From contig CAZEFE010000001.1 in assembly GCA_964511385.1 (NCBI GenBank), positions 434,001-498,000 on the forward strand: a stretch of 64,000 nucleotides of DNA, given 5' to 3'. A model generated the notes under the pieces. The model was given only the letters and a program-made list of their open reading frames with translations. It did no database searches and was not told the DNA's origin. The DNA is from CAILHX01 sp964511385 (GTDB lineage: Bacteria > Pseudomonadota > Gammaproteobacteria > Burkholderiales > Methylophilaceae). The translations under genes were made by a program, and so were the position numbers. This document shows positions 1 through 9,499 of the stretch, in pieces. How positions within the stretch are numbered: position 1 is the first letter of the stretch; each line of letters begins with the position of its first letter.

Positions 1-697
1 TGAACTGGAACAGCAGGTACATCACGGCGAAAAACAGCGGCAGCCCCAGCCACGGGTGCAATACCAGGCGGTCGATTTTTTCGGTGAGCTGGTCGGAAAC
101 CTGCGCCGGGACATCCACCGCGGCAGCCAAGATGCTCTCCATTTCCGATTCCAGGCTGTCGTCGGTAGTAAGCTTCTGGCGCAACTCTGTCAGCGGTAAC
201 GGCTGGCTGTGCTGCAACTGCTGACTGATAGCGGCGATGGCTTCGGGACAGCCGGTGCCGTATTTGGCGCTGATTGGCAGTACCGGCATCTGCAACTGGT
301 GCGCCAGGGTGGCGGTATCCACGCGCACGCCCATCAGCTTGGCTTCGTCCGCCATGTTGAGCAGCAGCACCGCGGGCAGGCCCAGCGCCTTGATCTGTAG
401 CGCCAGCGACAGCTGCCGTTCGATCTGGGTGGTGTTGAGGATGATCAGCACCAGGTCAACCGGGTTGTTTTCAATGAAATGGCGTACCACCATTTCGTCT
501 TCGGAAAAACCGTGGAAATCGTAGATGCCCGGCAGGTCGATCAGTTCGGTGATGCCGCCGCCGAGCAGTATTTTTGCGCCCAGCAGGTCGACGGTGATGC
601 CAGGCCAGTTGCCGACCCTGGCGGACGAGCCGGTGATGCGGTTGAAAAAGGTGGATTTACCGGTGTTGGGCATGCCCAACAGCGCGATTTTTTTCAT
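1..697 (-). CDS. feoB: Ferrous iron transporter FeoB, N-terminal part
   Basis: Imports Fe(II) across the inner membrane. Only the first 232 residues are here; the gene runs off the left edge. The cytosolic GTPase domain is complete: G1 GMPNTGKST near residue 8, G3 DLPG near 54, G4 NMAD near 114 and a G5-like SAK near 143, followed by a helical linker and the beginning of the first membrane segment (LPLFFAVMYLLFQF). The ATG overlaps the feoA stop in an ATGA arrangement, so the two are translationally coupled. Iron control through the Fur box upstream of feoA is inferred. Identification rests on the G motifs plus the feoA neighbour and is firm. Confidence 0.95.
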   Translation of the reverse strand, partial: MKKIALLGMPNTGKSTFFNRITGSSARVGNWPGITVDLLGAKILLGGGITELIDLPGIYDFHGFSEDEMVVRHFIENNPVDLVLIILNTTQIERQLSLALQIKALGLPAVLLLNMADEAKLMGVRVDTATLAHQLQMPVLPISAKYGTGCPEAIAAISQQLQHSQPLPLTELRQKLTTDDSLESEMESILAAAVDVPAQVSDQLTEKIDRLVLHPWLGLPLFFAVMYLLFQF

Positions 698-927
698 TGG
701 ATGATAATGCCGATGTGGCGCGCTTCGCTGGGGCGCATCATGATGTCGGTCATGCCGATGCGGATCTGCAGCGGGCCGGAAAAACGGGATTGGCGGATGA
801 CCCTGATGTTTTTGCCGACGCGGAAGCCCAGTGCCTGCAAACGATGGTGCAGGAGTTCATCGGCGTGGATGGCGCTGATGATGGCGTTTTGGCCGGGTTT
901 CAATGCAGCGAGGCTGTTGGCAGGCAT
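694..927 (-). CDS. feoA: FeoA, Fe(II) transport accessory protein
   Basis: Small SH3-fold cytosolic partner of FeoB, 77 residues, usual for the family. Typical features are the N-terminal LAALKPGQNA strand, the ADELLHHRLQALGFRVG helix and the IRIGMTDIMMRPSEARHI C-terminal strands. The ATG at 927 was chosen because GGAAG lies six bases upstream; an in-frame TTG at 939 would start inside the Fur box and is less likely. The gene overlaps feoB by four bases (ATGA), so the two form one operon. It follows iscX on the same strand but has its own promoter candidate. Confidence 0.92.
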   Translation of the reverse strand: MPANSLAALKPGQNAIISAIHADELLHHRLQALGFRVGKNIRVIRQSRFSGPLQIRIGMTDIMMRPSEARHIGIIIQ

Positions 928-938
928 GATTGCTTCCA

Positions 939-983
939 AATGAGAAACGTTCTCATTGTTGCAGATGCTAAGCTGGAATGCAA
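939..983 (-). promoter_or_regulatory. feoAB promoter with Fur box
   Basis: The 19-base AATGAGAAACGTTCTCATT (939-957) has perfect 8-base arms around a 3-base centre, matching the AATGAGAAT-type Fur half-site. On the minus strand TTGCAT (978-983) and AACAAT (955-960) are 17 bases apart, so the -10 element would overlap the box. This fits classic Fe-Fur repression of feoAB. The promoter is inferred from spacing; the palindrome is seen directly. Confidence 0.8.
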
Positions 984-1178
984 TTATTTCGCTTCGTCGA
1001 TCCAGGCTTGCTGGATTGCTTCCAGCACCTTTTCCCCGCCGCGGTGATGGTCGTCGTCAAACCCCGGCAGCGAGATCACCTTGTTGTGCAGTTCGACAAA
1101 ATTGATGGTCAAGGGATCGGTGTCGGGGAACCGGTCATAAAGTTCTTCGGCGATGCGCTGAACGTCAGTCCATTTCAT
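984..1178 (-). CDS. iscX: IscX Fe-S cluster assembly regulator
   Basis: A 64-residue acidic protein that binds the desulfurase IscS and iron and tunes Fe-S cluster assembly. The family signature is clear: MKWTDVQRIAEELYDRFPD at the start, FDDD in the middle and the C-terminal KVLEAIQQAWIDEA. The start at 1178 is set by AGAGGG upstream; a longer in-frame reading to 1271 has no family match. It is normally at the end of the isc operon, but here it lies directly upstream of feoAB, joining Fe-S assembly to iron import. No other isc genes are in the window. Confidence 0.93.
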   Translation of the reverse strand: MKWTDVQRIAEELYDRFPDTDPLTINFVELHNKVISLPGFDDDHHRGGEKVLEAIQQAWIDEAK

Positions 1179-1357
1179 GGTGTTGCCCTCTTTCAATGCA
1201 GTTGATGAACCTCTGATGTTGCAATAGGTGCCCACGGAGTGTTCGACAATTATAGCGCTGTAGGGCAGCAACCAGAGTTGGCGGCGTTCGCCGATCTATG
1301 GCTAAATGGTTCACTGCGTCAAAGAGCCGGGGGTGTTAACCAGCCCGGGATTTACCT

Positions 1358-3370
1358 ATGGAAACCTTACTGCACCGCTATATCCAGGAAAACGGCGACC
1401 CCGCCATGCTGATGGCCGCGCTGGCCGCCAAAATTCGTCCGCCCAAGGCGAGTCGTACGGATCACGCGATACACATGATACGTGCGCTTTGTCACATTCT
1501 GGGCGGGCAGGCGGCGTTCCGCGTCGCTATGCGAAACGCGTTGCTTGATCTGCTGGGCACACACAAGCCGGTTTCGTTGTATGTCGAGTCGGGGGTGCTT
1601 CCTAACACCGGATTTTTTTCCGAGTTGTATCGGCGGATGAGTCACAAGCTTCTGCCCGATGCGATAGATCCGCGCTGCCTGAAAGATATTTTTGCGCTGA
1701 TTTTTACCCGCCAGGATGATGCTGTCTGGGTTGAAGCGGTGCCGGATGCCTGCTGGCTGGAACTGCTGGCAGCGCTACGTTTTGATGAACAGTTCCCTGC
1801 GGCGGGCTTGCCCCCAGCGCTGCGCGGCGTACTGGACGCCGTGCTGGTGCTTTCATACCGCATTTCTTCGATTGGCTTGGAGCCGGAACTGGTGCGCAAC
1901 GAACCTGCGCTGGAAGAGTTCGTTTCGCCCTTCCTTACCCAGAATGACGAGGTGGGTGAATATCTGGAACAGTTTGCGCAGGCATGGACGAGCCCGGAGC
2001 TTGAGTTTTACGATGAAAAGCACATTCTGGTACTGCTCGACCAATGTAAACAGATCATCCAGAACATCAGGCGCACGGCCTCCCGTTCGGGCACCAGTAT
2101 CAGCCTGACGTTTCTGCTGCAGCGACTGGCGCAGCAGTTGGGGCGGGTGGAACATCTGCTCGCGATTCTGGCAGGGTTGCGCCAGGATAAAAGCGGGAAC
2201 GGCGTGCAGCCGATGGTTGTTGGCCTGTTCAAAACCTTGGTCAGCGGCGAATGCCATAAAAACGATGTGCGCCAGCACTGGCGCGAAAGCATGGAACTGC
2301 TGGCGCTGCGCGTGACGGAAAACGCGGGCCGCACTGGCGAGCACTACATCACCAGCACCCGCGCCGAATATTTCATGTTGTTACGCTCGGCCATGGGCGC
2401 CGGGGTGGTGATTGCTTTCATGGCTGTGCTGAAGCTGCTTGCGGCCAGGCAGCAGTTGCCGCCGTTGACCGAGGCGATTGTTTTTTGCCTGAATTACGGC
2501 TTGGGGTTCATGCTGATACACATCCTGCACTTTACTGTGGCCACCAAGCAGCCGGCGATGACGGCTTCAGCGATCGCCGCCACGATCAGTGAAAGCGGCG
2601 GCAATCACCGCGACATGGAAAGCCTCACCGGCATTATTGCGCAAACGTTGCGTAGCCAGTTGGCTGCCATCCTGGGCAATGTCCTGGTGGTTGTGCCACT
2701 GGCGATGCTGATAGCGTGGGGTGTTATGGCAATGACTGGTGTGCCGTTTCTTACGCCGGAAAAAGCGCACCACCTGCTGGCTGATACCGACCCCATCCAC
2801 AGCCCGGCCGTGTTTTACGCCGCGATTGCAGGGGTATGTTTGTTTCTGTCCGGTCTCATTGCGGGACATCACGACAACCTTGCGGTGTACAACAAGATTC
2901 CGCAACGGCTGAAACAATTGCGCTGGTTGAAGCGTTTGCTGGGAGAGCGCCGGCTGGGGCGGGTGGCTGATTATGTGGAAAACAACCTTGGCGCCCTGGC
3001 GGGGAATTTTTATTTCGGCTGCATGCTGGGTGGGGTGACGGCGATAGGTGTGTTGTTCGGGTTGCCGGTGGATATCCGCCACATCACGTTTTCTGCCGCA
3101 TATCTCGGGTTTTCGTTGGTGGGGCTGGATTTTGTGCTGGAACCGCAAGTGTTGCTGCTTGCCGTCCTGGGCGTTGTACTCATCGGCTTCACCAACCTGA
3201 TGGTGAGTTTTGCCTTGGCGCTGTCGGTGGCAATGAAGGCGCGCAAGGTGACCTTTGTGCATTGGTCGACCTTGCTGGACAGCTTGGGCCAGCGTTTCAG
3301 GGAAAAACCGGGAGAGTTTTTTCTGCCGCCAAAGGCAGATCCTGCAGAATCCGAAACCAGGCATGAATAG
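1358..3370 (+). CDS. Site-specific recombinase-family membrane protein (Gcr-like)
   Basis: A 670-residue protein that resembles the family annotated as site-specific recombinase in Neisseria and other betaproteobacteria. The first half (about 1-340) is soluble and helical. The second half (about 345-630) holds several hydrophobic segments, including VVIAFMAVLKLLAA, LVVVPLAMLIAWGVMAM and VFYAAIAGVCLFLSGLIAG. No tyrosine or serine recombinase catalytic motif is visible, so a recombinase activity is doubtful and a membrane role is likelier. It stands alone between iscX (opposite strand) and glyA. The family call comes from overall appearance; function is unknown. Confidence 0.7.
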   Translation: METLLHRYIQENGDPAMLMAALAAKIRPPKASRTDHAIHMIRALCHILGGQAAFRVAMRNALLDLLGTHKPVSLYVESGVLPNTGFFSELYRRMSHKLLPDAIDPRCLKDIFALIFTRQDDAVWVEAVPDACWLELLAALRFDEQFPAAGLPPALRGVLDAVLVLSYRISSIGLEPELVRNEPALEEFVSPFLTQNDEVGEYLEQFAQAWTSPELEFYDEKHILVLLDQCKQIIQNIRRTASRSGTSISLTFLLQRLAQQLGRVEHLLAILAGLRQDKSGNGVQPMVVGLFKTLVSGECHKNDVRQHWRESMELLALRVTENAGRTGEHYITSTRAEYFMLLRSAMGAGVVIAFMAVLKLLAARQQLPPLTEAIVFCLNYGLGFMLIHILHFTVATKQPAMTASAIAATISESGGNHRDMESLTGIIAQTLRSQLAAILGNVLVVVPLAMLIAWGVMAMTGVPFLTPEKAHHLLADTDPIHSPAVFYAAIAGVCLFLSGLIAGHHDNLAVYNKIPQRLKQLRWLKRLLGERRLGRVADYVENNLGALAGNFYFGCMLGGVTAIGVLFGLPVDIRHITFSAAYLGFSLVGLDFVLEPQVLLLAVLGVVLIGFTNLMVSFALALSVAMKARKVTFVHWSTLLDSLGQRFREKPGEFFLPPKADPAESETRHE

Positions 3371-3442
3371 GGAATTGAACACACTGCATGCCCATGCCTA
3401 ACATGTTAAAATCCCGAAAGTTTAACTTCTGGAATTTTCAAC

Positions 3443-4693
3443 ATGTTCAGTGCATCGCAAACCATCAAGCAATACGATCCGGAGCTGTTCCAGGCCATGG
3501 AGGCCGAGCGTCAGCGCCAGGAAGACCATATCGAACTGATCGCTTCGGAAAATTACACCAGCCCGGCCGTGATGGAAGCGCAGGGTTCCGTGCTTACCAA
3601 CAAGTATGCCGAAGGTTATCCGGGCAAGCGCTATTACGGTGGTTGCGAGTATGTTGATGTGGCTGAACAACTGGCGATCGACCGCGCCAAGGCGCTGTTC
3701 GGGGCGGAATACGCCAACGTGCAGCCGCACTCCGGGTCGCAGGCCAATGCAGCGGTGTACCTGTCCGTGCTGAAGCCGGGCGACACCATCCTCGGCATGT
3801 CGCTGGCGCACGGCGGCCACCTGACCCACGGCGCTTCCGTGAACTTCTCCGGCAAGGTGTTCAACGCCGTGACCTACGGCCTGAACCCGCAAACCGAGGA
3901 AATCGATTACGACGAAGTGCAGCGCCTGGCCAACGAGCACAAGCCGCGCATGATCGTGGCCGGCGCGTCGGCCTACGCGCTGGTGATCGACTGGAAGCGT
4001 TTCCGCAAGATCGCCGACAGCGTCGGTGCTTTCCTGTTTGTGGACATGGCGCACTATGCCGGTCTGGTGGCTGCGGGACTGTACCCGAGCCCGGTCGGTA
4101 TCGCCGATTTCGTGACCACCACCACCCACAAGACCCTGCGCGGCCCGCGCGGCGGTTTGATCCTGTCCAGCGCCGAACATGAAAAAGCGCTGAACTCCGC
4201 AATTTTCCCCAACATCCAGGGCGGCCCGCTGATGCACGTCATTGCGGCCAAGGCCGTGGCATTCAAGGAAGCTGCGACCAAGGAATTCAAGCTGTATCAG
4301 GAGCAGGTGATGGCCAATGCCCGCGTGATGGCCACCGTGCTGACCCAGCGCGGCCTGCGTATCGTGTCCGGCCGCACCGAAAGCCATGTATTCCTGGTTG
4401 ACCTGCAACCCAAGAACCTGACCGGCAAGGACGCCGAAGCATTGCTAGGCCGTGCCCACATCACCGTCAACAAGAACGCGATCCCGAACGACCCGCAGAA
4501 ACCGTTTGTGACCAGCGGCATCCGCATCGGTACCCCGGCCATGACCACCCGCGGTTTCAAGGAACTGGAAGCCGAGAAGCTGGCTAACCTGATTGCCGAC
4601 GTGCTGGATGCGCCGAATGACGAAGCCGTGATCGCCCGCGTGGTGAATGAGGTGAAGGCGCTGACGACCAAGTTCCCGGTGTATGGTGCCTAG
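3443..4693 (+). CDS. glyA: Serine hydroxymethyltransferase
   Basis: PLP enzyme that converts serine and tetrahydrofolate to glycine and 5,10-methylene-THF in the cytosol, the main C1 source of the cell. It has 416 residues, close to the E. coli length. The PLP lysine lies at residue 230 in TTTTHKTLRGPRGG, and the N-terminal IASENYTSPAVMEAQGS block and EGYPGKRYYGG substrate loop are present. It is followed 55 bases later by nrdR, the usual betaproteobacterial order. It shares folate with thyA further along the window. Very secure. Confidence 0.98.
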   Translation: MFSASQTIKQYDPELFQAMEAERQRQEDHIELIASENYTSPAVMEAQGSVLTNKYAEGYPGKRYYGGCEYVDVAEQLAIDRAKALFGAEYANVQPHSGSQANAAVYLSVLKPGDTILGMSLAHGGHLTHGASVNFSGKVFNAVTYGLNPQTEEIDYDEVQRLANEHKPRMIVAGASAYALVIDWKRFRKIADSVGAFLFVDMAHYAGLVAAGLYPSPVGIADFVTTTTHKTLRGPRGGLILSSAEHEKALNSAIFPNIQGGPLMHVIAAKAVAFKEAATKEFKLYQEQVMANARVMATVLTQRGLRIVSGRTESHVFLVDLQPKNLTGKDAEALLGRAHITVNKNAIPNDPQKPFVTSGIRIGTPAMTTRGFKELEAEKLANLIADVLDAPNDEAVIARVVNEVKALTTKFPVYGA

Positions 4694-4748
4694 CGCAACG
4701 GCGTTGATGGTGCTGTGTTTCCCGGCGCCTAACTCCTAGCCCTATGTT

Positions 4749-5264
4749 ATGAAATGCCCTTTCTGCGGTGCTGAAGATACCCAGGTCATCGACTCCCGAG
4801 TCAATGACGAGGGCAACAGCATCCGTCGTCGTCGTCGCTGCGCGGCTTGCGACAAGCGGTTTACCACCTACGAAACGGCAGAGTTGCATCTGCCGCAGGT
4901 GGTGAAGCAGAACGGCACGCGTGAGGAGTTCTCGCGCGACAAATTGCGGCTGTCCTTTACCCGCGCCTTGCACAAGCGTCCGGTGCCGACCGAGTATGTA
5001 GACCAGGCGATCGAACATATCGTGCAGAAAATCCTGGGGCGGGGCGAGCGCGAAATCGCCTCGCGCGATCTGGGTGAAGCGGTGATGCAGGAACTGCGCC
5101 GCCTGGACAAGGTGGCCTATATCCGCTTTGCCTCGATTTACCGCAGCTTCCAGGACGTGGAAGATTTCCGCGATGCCATACGCGATCTGAACAAGCCCAT
5201 GCGGCGCAGTACCGATCCCAGGCAATTTGACCCCAATGAAACGATAGAGAACCTACATGAGTAA
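4749..5264 (+). CDS. nrdR: Transcriptional repressor NrdR
   Basis: Represses ribonucleotide reductase operons in response to nucleotide levels. It has 171 residues. An N-terminal zinc ribbon (CPFC at 3-6, CAAC near 32-35, inside an arginine-rich RRRRRC stretch) is followed by an ATP-cone domain from about residue 48 (VKQNGTREEFSRDKLRLSF). The start ATG at 4749 gives the expected MKCPFCG opening. The last codons overlap the next gene by eight bases. A typical glyA-nrdR-ribD neighbourhood. Confidence 0.97.
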   Translation: MKCPFCGAEDTQVIDSRVNDEGNSIRRRRRCAACDKRFTTYETAELHLPQVVKQNGTREEFSRDKLRLSFTRALHKRPVPTEYVDQAIEHIVQKILGRGEREIASRDLGEAVMQELRRLDKVAYIRFASIYRSFQDVEDFRDAIRDLNKPMRRSTDPRQFDPNETIENLHE

Positions 5265-5658
5265 TCCTTCAGTTGATTCCGCCATGCGTATGGTGAAATG
5301 GGCGGTTGTCGCCTTTGGTCTGTTCACCGTGGTGCTGAGTATCGTATTTTTCGGGTGGTGGACGATGAAGGACCGCTTCGTTTTTGGTGACGCCCCGTTT
5401 GACCCGGTGCGCTGGATGGCAGCAGCTACCGTGCATGATTCATGCGACCGCGGCGACATGGTGCTGGACGTGCAGAAACGCGTCCTCCATCGCGGCATGA
5501 GCCGCAATCAGGTATCGGCGCTGCTGGGACGGCCCGCCTGGGAAGAAGAAAACCAGTATGAATACGAACTCGGTGTCTGCCTGTGGGTGGTGCACGGTTT
5601 GCGCGTATATTTCGACAATCAGGGGCGCCTGATTCACAGCGCCATCATCCAGCACTAA
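5257..5658 (+). CDS. Small single-pass membrane protein with BamE/SmpA-like tail
   Basis: A 133-residue hypothetical protein. Residues about 12-35 form one hydrophobic segment (WAVVAFGLFTVVLSIVFFGWW). The C-terminal 65 residues (VLHRGMSRNQVSALLGRPAWEEE, then RVYFDNQGRLIHSAI) follow the helix-strand pattern of BamE/SmpA-like folds, where GMS...VxxLLGxP is common. The start overlaps nrdR by eight bases and the stop is six bases before ribD, so it is cotranscribed. It lacks a lipobox, so it is not BamE itself. Function unknown; the fold is an inference. Confidence 0.75.
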   Translation: MSNPSVDSAMRMVKWAVVAFGLFTVVLSIVFFGWWTMKDRFVFGDAPFDPVRWMAAATVHDSCDRGDMVLDVQKRVLHRGMSRNQVSALLGRPAWEEENQYEYELGVCLWVVHGLRVYFDNQGRLIHSAIIQH

Positions 5659-5664
5659 CCTGCC

Positions 5665-6750
5665 ATGTTCACGGCCGCTGACCATGAATATATGGCACTG
5701 GCCCTGCAATTGGCGGAACGCGGCCTTTACACCACAACGCCCAATCCACGCGTAGGTTGCATCATTGTCAAACAAGGCGCTGTCGTCGGCCGGGGCTGGC
5801 ACGAACGCGCCGGTTTGCCGCATGCCGAAGTTCATGCCTTGCAACAGGCCGGCAGCGCCGCGCAAGGCGCAACCGCCTACGTCACGCTGGAACCCTGCAG
5901 CCATGTCGGGCGTACGCCGCCTTGCGCCGATGCGCTGATCCGGGCTGGGGTGGCACGCGTGGTGGCTGCTTTGCAGGACCCCAATCCCAAGGTTGCCGGC
6001 CAAGGCCTGACGAGGCTGCAGGCGGCGGGAATCGCCACTGCCTCGGGCTTGATGCAGCACCTCGCCCACGATCTCAACATCGGTTTTATTTCGCGTATGG
6101 AACGCAGCCGCCCCTGGGTGCGGCTGAAACTGGCGGCCAGCCTGGACGGGCGTACCGCGCTGGCGAATGGCGCCAGCCAGTGGATCACCGGCGAGCCGGC
6201 AAGAAACGACGTGCAGCGCTGGCGTGCCCGTGCCTGCGCCATCCTGACCGGCGTGGGCACCGTACTGCATGACGATCCGCAACTGAATGTGCGCAACTTG
6301 GAAATTGGCCGCCAACCGCTGCGGGTGGTGGTGGATAGCCAGTTGCGCACGCCGCCGGGGGCACGCATTGCCCGACCCGGCACGCTGGTCGTCTGTGCCG
6401 GCATGGACAGCAGCCGCGCGCTTGCACTGCAACGTTCCGGCGTCGAAGTCATTGCCCTGCCGGACGCCCACGGACAGGTGCATCTGGCGCGCCTGCTGCA
6501 AGAGCTTGCCGCGCGGCAGATTAATGAATTACATGTCGAGGCCGGTGCCAGGTTGAATGGCGCCCTGGTAAAGCTGGGGCTGGCTGACGAGTTACTGCTG
6601 TACCTTGCCCCCAAGCTGATGGGCAATGCCGCACGCGGCCTGTTCGACCTGCCGTCGCTGACCGGGATGGATCAGGCGATTGCGCTGGATATTCGCGATA
6701 TGGTGCAGGTTGGTTCGGATCTCCGCATTCGGGCGCGCATTGCATGCTGA
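5665..6750 (+). CDS. ribD: Riboflavin biosynthesis deaminase/reductase RibD
   Basis: Bifunctional enzyme for two consecutive cytosolic steps of riboflavin synthesis from the GTP-derived pyrimidine. The deaminase half (about 1-145) shows the zinc motif HAEVHAL with PCSHVGRTPPCADAL. The reductase half (about 150-361) begins VRLKLAASLDGRTA and includes ITGEPARNDVQRWRA. It has 361 residues, which is normal. It overlaps the tatD gene by seven bases. Other rib genes are not in the window. Confidence 0.97.
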   Translation: MFTAADHEYMALALQLAERGLYTTTPNPRVGCIIVKQGAVVGRGWHERAGLPHAEVHALQQAGSAAQGATAYVTLEPCSHVGRTPPCADALIRAGVARVVAALQDPNPKVAGQGLTRLQAAGIATASGLMQHLAHDLNIGFISRMERSRPWVRLKLAASLDGRTALANGASQWITGEPARNDVQRWRARACAILTGVGTVLHDDPQLNVRNLEIGRQPLRVVVDSQLRTPPGARIARPGTLVVCAGMDSSRALALQRSGVEVIALPDAHGQVHLARLLQELAARQINELHVEAGARLNGALVKLGLADELLLYLAPKLMGNAARGLFDLPSLTGMDQAIALDIRDMVQVGSDLRIRARIAC

Positions 6751-7532
6751 TCGACACTCACTGCCACCTGGATGCCGCCGAATTCGACGCTGACCGCGAC
6801 AGCGTGGCGCAAGCGGCGTTGCAGGCCGGGGTGCAGTGCATTGTGGTGCCGGCAGTCGAGCGCGCCAACTTTCCCGCGGTATTGCAGTTGTGCGTCGATT
6901 ACCCGCATTGCGTGCCGGCACTGGGGATACACCCGATGTACGTGCAGCGCGCAGTTCCCGAAGACCTGGATATCTTGCGTACATTGCTGGCATCTGCGCA
7001 CCCGGTGGCAGTAGGTGAAATCGGCCTGGATTTTTTTGTGGCAGGCCACGATGCGCAGCAGCAGGAATGGTATTTCATCGAGCAGCTTAAACTGGCCAGG
7101 GAATTCGACCTGCCGGTGATCCTGCACGTCCGGCGCGCGGTGGATGCCGTGCTGAAACAATTGCGCCGGTTCAAGTTGCGCGGTGGCATTGCCCACGCAT
7201 TCAACGGCAGCCGCCAGCAGGCGGAGGCATTCATCGAACTCGGCTTCAAGCTGGGTTTTGGCGGCGCGATGACCTATGACCGGGCGCTGAAAATTCGTGA
7301 CCTGGCGCAACGGCTGCCGCTGCAAGCCATTGTCCTGGAAACGGATGCGCCGGATATTGCCCCGGTGTGGATCAGGCAACAACGCAACAGCCCGACCGAG
7401 TTGCCGAACATCGCGCAGGTGTTTGCCGAGTTGCGTGGGCTGGATTTGATAGAAATCCAGAAAATCACGACACAAAATGCAGTGGCTGTTTTGCCCGCGC
7501 TGGAGCGGTTTGCAGCAGCTTGTCAAGCATAG
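6744..7532 (+). CDS. tatD: TatD-family metal-dependent DNase
   Basis: A TIM-barrel metallohydrolase of 262 residues. The metal ligands are visible: IDTHCHLD at the start, GEIGLDFF near residue 91, LPVILHVRRA near 122 and ETDAPD near 198. Family members are 3'-5' exonucleases or hydrolases linked to DNA repair; the exact subtype (TatD, YcfH or YjjV) is not fixed. It begins inside the ribD 3' end, so it is the last gene of the run that starts at nrdR. It is followed by an AT-rich spacer. Confidence 0.9.
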   Translation: MLIDTHCHLDAAEFDADRDSVAQAALQAGVQCIVVPAVERANFPAVLQLCVDYPHCVPALGIHPMYVQRAVPEDLDILRTLLASAHPVAVGEIGLDFFVAGHDAQQQEWYFIEQLKLAREFDLPVILHVRRAVDAVLKQLRRFKLRGGIAHAFNGSRQQAEAFIELGFKLGFGGAMTYDRALKIRDLAQRLPLQAIVLETDAPDIAPVWIRQQRNSPTELPNIAQVFAELRGLDLIEIQKITTQNAVAVLPALERFAAACQA

Positions 7533-7698
7533 TTGTGCACATCACTTAAAGTGAAGTGTAAAGAAACCGCAAAAAACCCTTATCCGATCAGTATGGTAAT
7601 TTAACTTGTTGATTATTAAGTAATTAACAAAACGCATAAAAAATAGGCGATATGAAAAAAACGTTATGGCGGCAATGAGTTACAAAATCAATACAGGC

Positions 7699-7733
7699 TT
7701 ATCCCCATTTTTATCCACAGATTCTGTGGATAG
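7699..7733. promoter_or_regulatory. DnaA-box-like cluster upstream of mtnA
   Basis: The 219-base AT-rich spacer 7533-7751 contains TTATCCCCA (7699-7707), a consensus DnaA box TTATCCACA (7711-7719) and an inverted CTATCCACA (minus strand, 7725-7733). The last two form a perfect 9-base inverted repeat, TATCCACAG-N3-CTGTGGATA. Upstream 7598-7650 is rich in TTAATTAA-like runs. DnaA binding is inferred from consensus only. Confidence 0.55.
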
Positions 7734-7751
7734 TTAAAAGGTGCATAAAAC

Positions 7752-8840
<1,089 letters not shown>

Positions 8841-8851
8841 GGAGACAGAAC

Positions 8852-9499
8852 ATGGCGCAGCCAACCCACCATTTGCTAACCATCACCCGCAAGCTTGTTG
8901 AAACCGGCCTCAACCGCGGCACTGCCGGCAATGTCAGCGTGCGCGACAGCAACGGCTTTTGGGTGACGCCTTCGGGGATGCCGGTCGACACCATGGCAGC
9001 CGAGGACATGGTATGGATGGATTTTGACGGCCAGGCGCGGGGCAGCCGCACGCCTTCCAGCGAATGGCGGTTCCATCGCGACATCCTGGCTTCGCGCCCG
9101 GAAGTGAATGCCGTCATCCACACCCATTCCATGTTTGCCACCACCATCGCCTGCCTGCGCCGCGACGTGCCGCCGCTGCATTACATGATTGCGCTGGTAG
9201 GCGGCGACAGCATCCGCTGCGCGCCGTATGCGCTGTTCGGCACGCAGGCGCTTTCCGACGCGGCGTTGCTGGCGCTGGAGAACCGAAACGCCTGTTTGCT
9301 TGCCAATCATGGCATGATTGCACTGGGTGAAAACCTGGATAAGGCGCTGACCGTGGCGGTAGAAGTGGAAACCTTGTGTGAGCAGTACTGGCGCACGCTG
9401 CAGGTCGGCGGCCCGGCATTGCTGACCGAACAGGAAATGCAAGCCGCCATCGAACAATTCAAGGGTTACGGACACTGGAAAAAACAGGAGGAGATATGA
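8852..9499 (+). CDS. Class II aldolase, probable methylthioribulose-1-P aldolase
   Basis: Zinc-dependent aldolase/epimerase-fold protein of 215 residues. It shows RGTAGNVSVR (about 22-31), WVTPSGMPVD, the catalytic/metal HTHS near residue 91 and NHGMIALG near 152. RGTAGN is like fuculose-phosphate aldolases; the MtnB dehydratase usually has GWVPATSGN. Placed after mtnA, it is likely an Ald2-type enzyme that splits methylthioribulose-1-phosphate into DHAP and methylthioacetaldehyde. The ATG at 8852 follows GGGAGA; a longer frame to 8801 lies inside mtnA. It overlaps the next gene by four bases. MtnB remains the alternative. Confidence 0.8.
   Translation: MAQPTHHLLTITRKLVETGLNRGTAGNVSVRDSNGFWVTPSGMPVDTMAAEDMVWMDFDGQARGSRTPSSEWRFHRDILASRPEVNAVIHTHSMFATTIACLRRDVPPLHYMIALVGGDSIRCAPYALFGTQALSDAALLALENRNACLLANHGMIALGENLDKALTVAVEVETLCEQYWRTLQVGGPALLTEQEMQAAIEQFKGYGHWKKQEEI

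Noticed and set aside
1358..3370. Mobile-element recombinase
   Set aside because: Despite the family name, there are no recombinase catalytic motifs, no repeats and no attachment sites nearby; it looks like a membrane protein.
7533..7751. Chromosomal origin oriC
   Set aside because: Three DnaA-like boxes and AT richness are suggestive, but dnaA, dnaN, gidA and parAB are absent, so only a DnaA-box cluster is claimed.
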